Shown here: piece after piece, positions 53,122 through 59,861 of the stretch
How the letters are laid out: every line of letters begins with the position of its first letter
Position numbering within the stretch: the first letter of the stretch is position 1
NCBI RefSeq assembly: GCF_000013565.1
Contig: NC_007802.1
Coordinates: forward strand, 3,534,001-3,598,000
DNA length: 64,000 nt
Reading direction: 5' to 3'
From: Jannaschia sp. CCS1
GTDB taxonomy: Bacteria; Pseudomonadota; Alphaproteobacteria; Rhodobacterales; Rhodobacteraceae
Program-made: the position numbers and the translations under genes
Notes under the pieces: model-generated
The model's database searches: none
Told to the model about the DNA's origin: nothing
What the model saw: the letters and a program-made list of their open reading frames with translations, nothing else

Positions 53122-53298
53122 ATCTTCTCATTTCCTTTCAGTATCAACATCCAAGAAAGGTCACCCGATACAGAAGCGAATCCTTCGTCGGATCAATCGT
53201 AGCATTATTCTTCCGTTATTTCCTAAGGTCGGACTTGCGATGTCGCTTCTGGCTCGGGCAAGCTTTACCCAACGGAAGCTGTGGGTAAGGAATAGGCT

Positions 53299-54384
53299 AT
53301 GTCTTCGGGATTTTTTTCAGGTGGCGCGCATGGGGGTGCTCACGGTGGCGCGCATGGGGGTGCCCACGGTGGCGCCCACGGCGGCGCACATGGGGGTGCC
53401 CACGGCGGCGCACATGGCATCATGCACGCCGGTGGCCCGCCGTCGTCACTGCTTAGCCATGGGCTGACAGTCAGTCATGACGGCACCATGGGGTATTGGG
53501 AGGGCGACGCTGATATTGCGGATCCTAGTTTAGGCCAAAATCCAGGCTCGCTTCAGTATCTCTCGCCTGATCAACGGCATCAGGTGCTCTTGGCCGAACT
53601 TCTTGGAGTGTTCAAGGCAAGAAGCCGGACGGGTTCGGCCTCCGTCAGGGTCCGCAATGCTGACATTGCGACGTTGGTGCCGCCTCCTACAAACGATTAC
53701 TTCGTAGGACAGCTAAAATTGCTTCGGGGCTATGCCGACCTTCGCAGTGATCGACATGCCGAGATCCTGGCGCAGACCGAGGACATAATGTCCTTCTTTG
53801 GTGCAATCGTGCATCTCAATTCGTCCCGGAGGGAACATACGATCGAGGTTCTCAACCTTGTACAAGCGCTTTGCGTCATGCTGGAAATGCAAATTAAACA
53901 CATGGTGCGTTGCCCGCGCCCCATAGATTTTTCGTCGCGGGTGCAGCCGATGATCCAAACACCGGCGCATTCATCCTTCCCCTCCGGCCATGCGGTTGAG
54001 GCCTATGCCGTTGCGACGGTCCTGTCTGATTTAGTCATGTCCGGAAGCGCACCCGACATCGAAAAAGAAGACGTGACTACAAGACTGCGTCAACTTGCTC
54101 ACCGGATCGCCGCCAATCGTGTTGTCGCAGGCTTGCATTTTCCGGCTGATAGCGCGGCTGGTGCGTTTCTCGGATCACAGATTGGCGCGGCCATCGTCGC
54201 CCTGACGAAGCCGCGGCAATCCTTATCACAAATCACCTATGGCAATAGCGTGAAATTGCCTCGAGACGGCGACTTCACTGTAAGATGGTTTGATGCAAAC
54301 TATGGACCGACCCCCGCAAGAGGGACGGCGACGATGCCTCGGCTGTCATTCAAATTCCGGTTGGCAAGGAGTGAATGGGCATGA
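53299..54384 (+). CDS. Vanadium-haloperoxidase/PAP2-like enzyme with N-terminal GGAH repeats
   Basis: 361 residues with AAGGA upstream of the ATG. Residues 8-39 are eight GGAH repeats. Then comes a helical domain whose active-site motifs match the vanadate/phosphate site of the PAP2-haloperoxidase superfamily: KHMVRCPRP near 200, TPAHSSFPSGHAVEAYAVA near 230, and RVVAGLHFPAD near 275-285. It lacks a signal peptide and the membrane helices of lipid phosphatases, so a soluble vanadium-dependent haloperoxidase-type enzyme or acid phosphatase is likely. The histidine-rich tail may bind a metal. It is the first gene of the cluster, followed by the subtilase after 27 bases. Confidence 0.85.
   Translation: MSSGFFSGGAHGGAHGGAHGGAHGGAHGGAHGGAHGGAHGIMHAGGPPSSLLSHGLTVSHDGTMGYWEGDADIADPSLGQNPGSLQYLSPDQRHQVLLAELLGVFKARSRTGSASVRVRNADIATLVPPPTNDYFVGQLKLLRGYADLRSDRHAEILAQTEDIMSFFGAIVHLNSSRREHTIEVLNLVQALCVMLEMQIKHMVRCPRPIDFSSRVQPMIQTPAHSSFPSGHAVEAYAVATVLSDLVMSGSAPDIEKEDVTTRLRQLAHRIAANRVVAGLHFPADSAAGAFLGSQIGAAIVALTKPRQSLSQITYGNSVKLPRDGDFTVRWFDANYGPTPARGTATMPRLSFKFRLARSEWA
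53320..53415 (+). repeat. Eight 12-bp repeats encoding GGAH
   Basis: Eight in-frame copies of a 12-base unit, roughly GGTGGCGCGCAT with synonymous changes, code for (Gly-Gly-Ala-His)8 right after the start of the haloperoxidase-like gene. A T7 run (53311-53317) precedes them. Units are 12 bases, so copy-number change would keep the frame, whereas slippage at the T7 run would switch the gene off. Confidence 0.9.
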
Positions 54385-54411
54385 CCCGAATAGTTGCCGG
54401 AGGCGGTGATC

Positions 54412-56451
54412 ATGACTAATTGGGAACAATGGGAAGGCACAATTGCCAATGCATACCTTCACTGGTTGGCGCGGCTCGACAGCAACGGTGAGTCAACGAT
54501 CAAAGGCTCCGACGTCTGGTTTTCCCGCTTTGCTGCACAACTTTTCCCTCCTGCTGGAACCAATTCAAACATTGACCGTTTTAACTCGGAAGATGGCATA
54601 TTGCGGGTGCTGCTTCCGCTCGCACCATATGTCGACATAAATGAACTGCCCAATGCGACCGGCCTAAAGGCGATTGTCGGCGTCATCGACACTGATATTC
54701 CCCTTGGTCATCGCGCGTTCCGGGACGAGAATGGGGCGTCGCGGGTGCTGTATCATTGGCAGATGGATTTTGGTGCGACCAACAACGGCAAGAGTTTCGG
54801 CAAAGGCGAAATTGATCGCCTGCTTGCTAAGCACTCAGGCGGACGACTGGACGGGACGCTTGACGCCACCAGTTTCAATTCGGAAATCGGCTCCCTCAGG
54901 ATGGAAGAGCCGCGCGGTCCCCGCGCCCTCCTTAGCCGCCATTCCCATGGTGCCCACGTACTGGACCTTGCGGCCGGGGCAAACGCCAGGGCCGCCTTGA
55001 TGGGGCTGCCAGACGATCCGTTCCCCCGCGATGTTGGAATCGTAACCATCGGCATCCCACCGCGCTGGGATTTCGGGGAAGCGGGCGAATTGTTGGACCT
55101 GATGATGCTTCTCGCCGTCAACCAGGTGTCGGATGTCGTTAGCAAGCTTTGGACAAAGGCGCACGGCGCGCCAAGCAAGCCAAGCGTGGGGATGGTTGGT
55201 TTTCCGACCGTCATCAACCTGGCCTTTGGTCGACAGGCCGGTTCGAAACGAAACGACGGCGGTTGGTTCCCGGTGGTGCTTGCAGAAATCAAGAAGGACG
55301 TCACATCCAACCGGGGAACGCAACCCGCACCATTTGAAGTCATCATGCCGGCCGGCAACGATAACCTCGGAAGGGTTGCAGCACGCTACGAGCTTGACCC
55401 AAATACGGAAGTTCAGATCCCCTGGCAAATTCTTCCTAGTGACCAGACCGACAACTTCGTCGAGGTATGGGCGGAAGGAACCGGAAGACGAAGCGCCACG
55501 CCAAGGTTGGAAATTGAATTGATCGCGCCGGGGGACCGACGTTCGGTGCCGATTGAAGGGCCACTTGGAAAGTATCTGGATGTATTAGACGACGGCAACC
55601 GGTTCGCCGCGCGCATCTACCGGCTGCGAGAGCCTGCGAAGGTGGACGCAGACGCAAGAAAACGACCCGGCTACCTTTTTGCACTTGGCCCCAGTGAGCC
55701 GCGGTCAGAGGCCTTGGGTGCCGTACCATCGGGAGCGTGGACCCTGTATTTACGTAATGCCGGCTCAGAAAAGCTGCTTGTCGAGGTCTCGGTTCAGACT
55801 GACCAGTCGGTGTTGCCATTGGCGGGATCATCTGGTCGATCCTACTTGGATGAACGGACCTATGAGGTCTTTGATGAGGCGGGCCGACTGAATGATGCGG
55901 TCCGGTGGGACGACGTCGCGCAAGAGTGGGTCCGCGACGAAGGATACGCCGGTGTGTTGCGGCACGGCACGATCAACGCGGCGGCAAGTCACGCAGTGGC
56001 CGAAACTGTGGGAGGGTACCGGCAATCGGACGGCATGCCGGCAAGCTACTCAGCCACTGGAAGCGGGCTCGAATCCGGGCACACGCCACCGAACCGCTCT
56101 GCCCCTAATTGCAGCCTAACCACCGACACGTCTGCTGTGTTGCCCGGGACATTAGCCGCCGCTGCGGGCGATGGATGCAGAGTGGCCATGCGCGGTACGA
56201 GTTTCGCGTCCGCCCGCGCAACCCGTATCGTGGCCGAAGCTTGGCGCGCCGCGACTGTCACGCCCCTTGATACGGCGGCCGCGATCCTTGAGCGGGCCGC
56301 GAGTCAACACGAGGCGACAGATCCTTTTCCGCATCGACCCTACTCACACAATACGACGGCCCATGAAGCGGCCTATCCGAAGTTCGGGTATGGACGCACC
56401 CCTCCGCCGGAAACAGATGGTTCCGGTAATCCGCCGCGCAGGGAGAAATGA
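54412..56451 (+). CDS. Subtilisin-like (S8) serine protease without signal peptide
   Basis: 679 residues from the ATG at 54412 (GGAGG eight bases before). The catalytic set of subtilases is present in order: Asp in VGVIDTDIPLGHRAF near 93, His in SRHSHGAHVLDLAAG near 178, the oxyanion Asn in MPAGNDNLG near 314, and Ser in MRGTSFASARATRIVAEAW near 596. The His motif (SHGAHV rather than GHGTHV) and the ending GTSFASAR rather than GTSxAxP are divergent. A beta-rich stretch of about 250 residues sits between Asn and Ser. No export signal is found, so it should act in the cytosol or leave by another route. It follows the haloperoxidase-like gene; a terminator stands at 56479. Confidence 0.87.
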   Translation: MTNWEQWEGTIANAYLHWLARLDSNGESTIKGSDVWFSRFAAQLFPPAGTNSNIDRFNSEDGILRVLLPLAPYVDINELPNATGLKAIVGVIDTDIPLGHRAFRDENGASRVLYHWQMDFGATNNGKSFGKGEIDRLLAKHSGGRLDGTLDATSFNSEIGSLRMEEPRGPRALLSRHSHGAHVLDLAAGANARAALMGLPDDPFPRDVGIVTIGIPPRWDFGEAGELLDLMMLLAVNQVSDVVSKLWTKAHGAPSKPSVGMVGFPTVINLAFGRQAGSKRNDGGWFPVVLAEIKKDVTSNRGTQPAPFEVIMPAGNDNLGRVAARYELDPNTEVQIPWQILPSDQTDNFVEVWAEGTGRRSATPRLEIELIAPGDRRSVPIEGPLGKYLDVLDDGNRFAARIYRLREPAKVDADARKRPGYLFALGPSEPRSEALGAVPSGAWTLYLRNAGSEKLLVEVSVQTDQSVLPLAGSSGRSYLDERTYEVFDEAGRLNDAVRWDDVAQEWVRDEGYAGVLRHGTINAAASHAVAETVGGYRQSDGMPASYSATGSGLESGHTPPNRSAPNCSLTTDTSAVLPGTLAAAAGDGCRVAMRGTSFASARATRIVAEAWRAATVTPLDTAAAILERAASQHEATDPFPHRPYSHNTTAHEAAYPKFGYGRTPPPETDGSGNPPRREK

Positions 56452-56478
56452 TCCGATAATGTTAGGATTGCCAAGATG

Positions 56479-56517
56479 AACCGGCGTCGCAAATGCGATG
56501 CCGGTTTTTTCTTTTTT
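56479..56517 (+). terminator. Rho-independent terminator after the subtilase gene
   Basis: An interrupted stem, AACCGGC-G-TCGCA with TGCGA-T-GCCGGTT, is followed by a run of Ts broken by a single C (to 56517). This is a strong intrinsic terminator and separates the haloperoxidase-subtilase unit from the lipoprotein gene at 56610. Confidence 0.88.
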
Positions 56518-56609
56518 GCAGAGACGGAAAACACAACAGAATCGGAATAACGCAAGACTAACGCCCGTCATGTCATCCTTGTCCGCGAACAATGAAAGGA
56601 TCTTGATCG

Positions 56610-57473
56610 GTGGATATGATAGCGGCTTATAAACGGACTTTCTTGGTTGCCCTCACTGCGATTGCGGCATCGGCGTGTTTTCAGCCGATATCGGACGATG
56701 CTGCTGGGTCCCTGGCTGCGTTGACCGAGCAGGCATCCTCGGCCCTGACCGCACCGATTGCGCTGCAACAAGCCAGCCATGGTGAGGCTTTCAATAACGC
56801 CCGACTGTGTGTCTACCTCGCCGGACGGTCGGATTTCGGCTTGGGCCAGAGCCCGGGGAACGCCGAAATCAGCCAATTGGCGCGGGATCAAGCGATGGTA
56901 GGTCAAGCTCTGCAGGCTTACCTTGCGGCCCTGCTTGAGGCCAGTCGTGGCGGCGGGATTGCAGAACTGCGCGCGGCGCAGGAAGAGTTCGCGACGGCGG
57001 CGGGCGCATTTGCAGGACAACTGGGTGCTCCTCCGGAAACGGCGGGACTTCTGCGACCGGTCCTCGCACTGGCCAACCAAATCGGGGAAGCCCGGCGGCA
57101 GTCGCGCATACGGCAAATCATGGACAGTATGATCGGCCCTCTGGCGGATCTGGAACGTCGAATGGAAGCGGATGTCGCGGTGGCAATTCGCGAGACAGAA
57201 GCCAGTCTGGAGCATTGGGACCGGGCGGCCTACTGCGTCTTGGCTACGCAACGCTCCCACAGTGCCTCCGTGGAGACCTTCAATGCCTACGACACGCGGC
57301 GCCGGGCAATGACGCGCCAGTTGGCTGCTGTTGCGCAAGGCCCTGAGATAATCCGTGAATTGACGAGGGTACATGTGCGGGTCGTGGAAGAGGATTTGCC
57401 GTTCGAAGACACGTTTGATGCCTTTGTAACGGCACTAGAGAACGTCGACGCATTAATTGACGCGCTAAGCTGA
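56610..57473 (+). CDS. Predicted lipoprotein of unknown function, helix-rich
   Basis: 287 residues from a GTG at 56610, chosen because AAGGA lies nine bases upstream; an ATG two codons later is also possible. The N-terminus YKRTFLVALTAIAASAC is a lipoprotein signal with a lipobox ending in Cys about 23. The rest is almost entirely alpha-helical (for example SQLARDQAMVGQALQAYLAALLEASRG and QIMDSMIGPLADLERRMEADVAVAIRETEASLEHWDRAAY), with coiled-coil-like stretches. I do not recognise the family. It is followed after 11 bases by a small helical protein, and the two may interact. Confidence 0.78.
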   Translation: MDMIAAYKRTFLVALTAIAASACFQPISDDAAGSLAALTEQASSALTAPIALQQASHGEAFNNARLCVYLAGRSDFGLGQSPGNAEISQLARDQAMVGQALQAYLAALLEASRGGGIAELRAAQEEFATAAGAFAGQLGAPPETAGLLRPVLALANQIGEARRQSRIRQIMDSMIGPLADLERRMEADVAVAIRETEASLEHWDRAAYCVLATQRSHSASVETFNAYDTRRRAMTRQLAAVAQGPEIIRELTRVHVRVVEEDLPFEDTFDAFVTALENVDALIDALS

Positions 57474-57484
57474 GGAGATTCCAA

Positions 57485-57808
57485 ATGACAATGACAACAG
57501 TTGCGCAAGTTCAAAGGAGCATCTCGAATGCACTTGGTGACCTGTATCGGATCGAACGCCATTCGGTCCAGATGACCCCGGCCCAGAAGAGAGCGGTGCA
57601 GGATACTATTCGGGCGTTGGAGGATGAGTATATCGCATTGCGCGGGTCCCCGGAGATTCAGAGCTACGCGGCCATCACACAACGGATCAACACAGCCAGA
57701 ACCGACCTCATCCGGATCAAGGATGAACGCAAACAACTCGAAAACCTGTTCGCCTCCGCGGCCAAGATTCTCGGGTCGACGACGCGGCTTCTGGCATTGT
57801 TGCCTTAG
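57485..57808 (+). CDS. Small helical protein of unknown function
   Basis: 107 residues with GAGGAG upstream of the ATG. The sequence is two long helices, SISNALGDLYRIERHSVQM followed by TPAQKRAVQDTIRALEDEY and later INTARTDLIRIKDERKQLENLFASAAKIL, with heptad-like leucines. No signal peptide or cysteine pair is present. It sits between the lipoprotein (11 bases) and the secreted glycine-rich protein (about 209 bases) and could be a cytosolic or periplasmic partner of either. No family is recognised. Confidence 0.7.
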   Translation: MTMTTVAQVQRSISNALGDLYRIERHSVQMTPAQKRAVQDTIRALEDEYIALRGSPEIQSYAAITQRINTARTDLIRIKDERKQLENLFASAAKILGSTTRLLALLP

Positions 57809-58017
57809 CAGGGTCGGCGCGATGAGACGGTATTCGCTCACCGATTGCCGAAGGGTCGACGAAGAAGACGCGTCGGGGCGGCACAGGGTCCGCGCCCCGC
57901 CAAAGAGTGAGCTCCGGCGCAATCCAACGACCGGACCTGCTAGGACCCGCTGATCCAAGTGAAAGCTGAAACCCCAGAGGGTCAGAGTCTCTGGTCCCAC
58001 AAAACATGGAGAAAATT

Positions 58018-59016
58018 ATGCGAAAGACACTGGTTATTGCAGCGTTGCTTGCCTCCTGCTGTATGGCGCAGGCCCAAGAACCCACGGAAATGTCGGAAGT
58101 CGAGACAGGAACACAAATCTACAACGTTGAGGAGCTACGTCTACCTCCCACCAATGGCGTGCTCGTCATCAGCGGTGAGCGCGTGTGGAATTCGTTCTTC
58201 GTGTCGGCCGAACGAATCGAATTCGAGCCGGGCGCAAGCCTGGTCTTTTCGGAAGACGCTGTCGCTATGCGCGGCAATTTATACGTAGTGGCAAACGAGA
58301 TCGTATCCCGGTCGCAGGAAGACCCCGGAACGATCACTTGGCGCCCCGGACCGCTTGGTGTGCCACCAGATCGTGGCAGCGCACCAGGGGCTGGCGGTTA
58401 TCCCGGTGACGAGCGACCAGGCAACCCGGGCCAGGCAGGGGCCGCTGGCAATGCAGGGTATTCGGGTGCGTCTGGCCCGAACTTGACATTCGTCGTTGGC
58501 GAGCCTTCGAGCCCCGTTGTGGTTGACCTCAGGGGCCAGGCTGGCGGTGCCGGCGGTCGGGGAGAGCAGGGAGGTCGCGGCGGCGTCGGCGGAAATGGTC
58601 GACAATCGTCACAGTCGGCTTTTGATTGCCGTCGCGGTGCCGGCGACGGCGGCCGTGGCGGCGCCGGCGCAGCCGGAGGATCAGGCGGCATTGGCGGGTC
58701 GGGCGGTCGCGGGGGGACTTTCATCCTGATGACAGAACGCGATGCCCTACCCGTGGCTTCCAGCCTATTCCGTGTCCGGCTTGCCCCAGGTGTCGGCGGC
58801 CCCGGCGGGGCTGGTGGCGACGGTGGTGCGGGTGGCGATGGAGGCCGTGGGGGTTCCCAGAGCTTGCCCTATTGCCGCGGTAACGGCTCCAACGGCCAGC
58901 CTGGGGCGCCTGGATCAACCGGCAGCCCGGGCGGTTCCGGACCACAGGGTGGTGACGGCGACTACATCATCGGCGGTCTGTCAGAGGCGGATCTGGTACG
59001 TGTCTTGCAGGACTGA
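58018..59016 (+). CDS. Secreted collagen-like glycine-rich protein
   Basis: 332 residues from the ATG at 58018 (GGAG six bases before). Signal peptide RKTLVIAALLASCCMAQA. An N-terminal segment of about 90 residues (LRLPPTNGVLVISGERVWNSFFVSAERIEFEPG) reads as beta strands, like a small beta-helix or filament domain. From about 105 on it is dominated by Gly-X-Y-like repeats (GGAGGRGEQGGRGGVGGNG; later GGAGGDGGAGGDGGRGG and GQPGAPGSTGSPGGSGPQGGDG) interrupted by FILMTERDALPVASS. Paired cysteines (FDCRR, PYCRG) could cross-link chains. It is likely exported and could form fibres at the cell surface. A stem-loop follows. Confidence 0.85.
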   Translation: MRKTLVIAALLASCCMAQAQEPTEMSEVETGTQIYNVEELRLPPTNGVLVISGERVWNSFFVSAERIEFEPGASLVFSEDAVAMRGNLYVVANEIVSRSQEDPGTITWRPGPLGVPPDRGSAPGAGGYPGDERPGNPGQAGAAGNAGYSGASGPNLTFVVGEPSSPVVVDLRGQAGGAGGRGEQGGRGGVGGNGRQSSQSAFDCRRGAGDGGRGGAGAAGGSGGIGGSGGRGGTFILMTERDALPVASSLFRVRLAPGVGGPGGAGGDGGAGGDGGRGGSQSLPYCRGNGSNGQPGAPGSTGSPGGSGPQGGDGDYIIGGLSEADLVRVLQD

Positions 59017-59035
59017 ACGTCCGGTTCAGGTGGAA

Positions 59036-59065
59036 GGTTGCAGCACCATTTCTGGTGCTGCAACC
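59036..59065 (+). terminator. Strong stem-loop after the collagen-like gene
   Basis: The 13-base perfect arms GGTTGCAGCACCA and TGGTGCTGCAACC enclose TTTC, 20 bases after the stop codon. No T-run follows, so it is either a factor-dependent terminator or a 3'-end protector. It marks the probable end of the lipoprotein-helical-collagen transcript. Confidence 0.7.
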
Positions 59066-59154
59066 GATCCGCCTTTCCATGCAACACGGTATTCACATGA
59101 ATGATACCTGCCATTCAAGCTGACCCTACACCATAATTCCCGGTAATTCGCAGC

Positions 59155-59445
59155 CTAAGTATCCCACTTCGTTTGCAGAAATCGTGACTTGAAAGCATTG
59201 AGACGAAGTATAGATCTCTGATCTAGGCGCAATTTATCAGAACCTTCGACCCTGCGCGTATTTCTATTGAGCCTGTGAAAGCAGTCAGAAATGAAGTCTT
59301 CAAGAAATTCTGTTGTTTGATTGAGAAATACCGGTCGATTTTTGCCTTCGAATTTGGCATTTGTTCGTAGTTCCACCAGTCGGAGCTTAGCACTTGGTGA
59401 ATTCTTTTTGCCAAGGTCCGTTTTGTACGCGTTGGGACATCTCAT
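59155..59445 (-). CDS. Doubtful small ORF near the right end of the element
   Basis: 96 codons in the AT-richer segment near the element's end, with an ATG at 59445 and a stop at 59155. It reads RCPNAYKTDLGKKNSPSAKL and on to LNAFKSRFLQTKWDT. There is no signal or recognisable domain, and no clear ribosome site, and several other open frames overlap. It may be non-coding. The remaining stretch 59446-59628 shows no supported gene. Confidence 0.25.
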   Translation of the reverse strand: MRCPNAYKTDLGKKNSPSAKLRLVELRTNAKFEGKNRPVFLNQTTEFLEDFISDCFHRLNRNTRRVEGSDKLRLDQRSILRLNAFKSRFLQTKWDT

Positions 59446-59628
59446 TCGGCTAGTCAGCGTCAGCTTTGGGCGGGAAGCGATATTGCAGCGAGGTCGTGAT
59501 CTTAAGCCTCTCCGTTGCCAGCTGTCGTTTGAGGGGACGCATTGGACTAGAAGATGGAGAATAATCGGTGCTCTTCAGAAGCAGGCAAAATTCGATCCGC
59601 CCGTCTTTTGTCAGCTTTTTTGCTGTGA

Positions 59629-59652
59629 TTTGCTGCACATTTTGCTGCACAA
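59629..59652. repeat. Arm-type repeats at the right end of the element
   Basis: Two adjacent copies of TTTGCTGCACA, in the same orientation as the three at 44625-44660, lie 73 bases before attR. Their presence at both ends supports integrase arm sites and confirms the element's limits. Confidence 0.68.
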
Positions 59653-59724
59653 TGCGCAACACCCCGAAACACGGAGCTAAACAAATGCAACGACTTAAGG
59701 CGTTGAAAGTCAAAAGCTTTCGGA

Positions 59725-59741
59725 CTTCGTCTCCGCCATTT
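59725..59741. other. attR, right 17-bp direct repeat
   Basis: CTTCGTCTCCGCCATTT is identical to the end of tRNA-Ser at 44523-44539. Only the 3' end of the tRNA is repeated here, as expected for a tRNA-targeted element. Confidence 0.88.
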
Positions 59742-59764
59742 TTCCCATTTTTGTACTCATATTA

Positions 59765-59861
59765 CCGGCATCTCTTTGGGGGCATTTGAGCAGCTTCCCC
59801 GGGCTTCCCCCGCCACCGCGTGTCTGACGCGATCCGGAACAATGCCCTGTTCTTCCGCTAG
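59765..59861 (+). pseudogene. Remnant of a second, related integrase gene
   Basis: Right of attR, the bases encode TGISLGAFEQLP, then after a 2-base loss GFPRHRV and SDAIRNNALFFR before a TAG. The intact integrase reads TGVSLKAFEQFPEGFPRYRNRA and continues into a similar helix at the matching place (gene positions 45654-45760). At DNA level about 45 bases align closely. This is what is left of an integrase from an earlier or tandem element at the same tRNA site. Confidence 0.75.

Larger units (their letters stand above)
44523..59741. mobile_element. Integrative (probably mobilizable) element in tRNA-Ser, about 15.2 kb
   Basis: The element is bounded by a 17-base direct repeat (44523-44539 and 59725-59741) made from the tRNA-Ser 3' end. 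It starts with a tyrosine integrase reading inward, contains similar TTTGCTGCACA-type repeats near each end, and carries a DUF3363-type relaxase, so it resembles an integrative mobilizable element. No type IV secretion genes are present, so transfer would need a helper. Its inner part (49,000-51,500) is more AT-rich than the flanks. Cargo: a kinase-like gene, a decayed IS3-type element, and the SARP/haloperoxidase/subtilase/lipoprotein/collagen-like cluster. Confidence 0.85.

Noticed and set aside
59450-59713. Minus-strand frame of 87 codons ending with a phrase like RFPPKADAD
   Set aside because: This looks like a dispersed intergenic repeat known from related genomes rather than a gene; it also overlaps the arm-type repeats.
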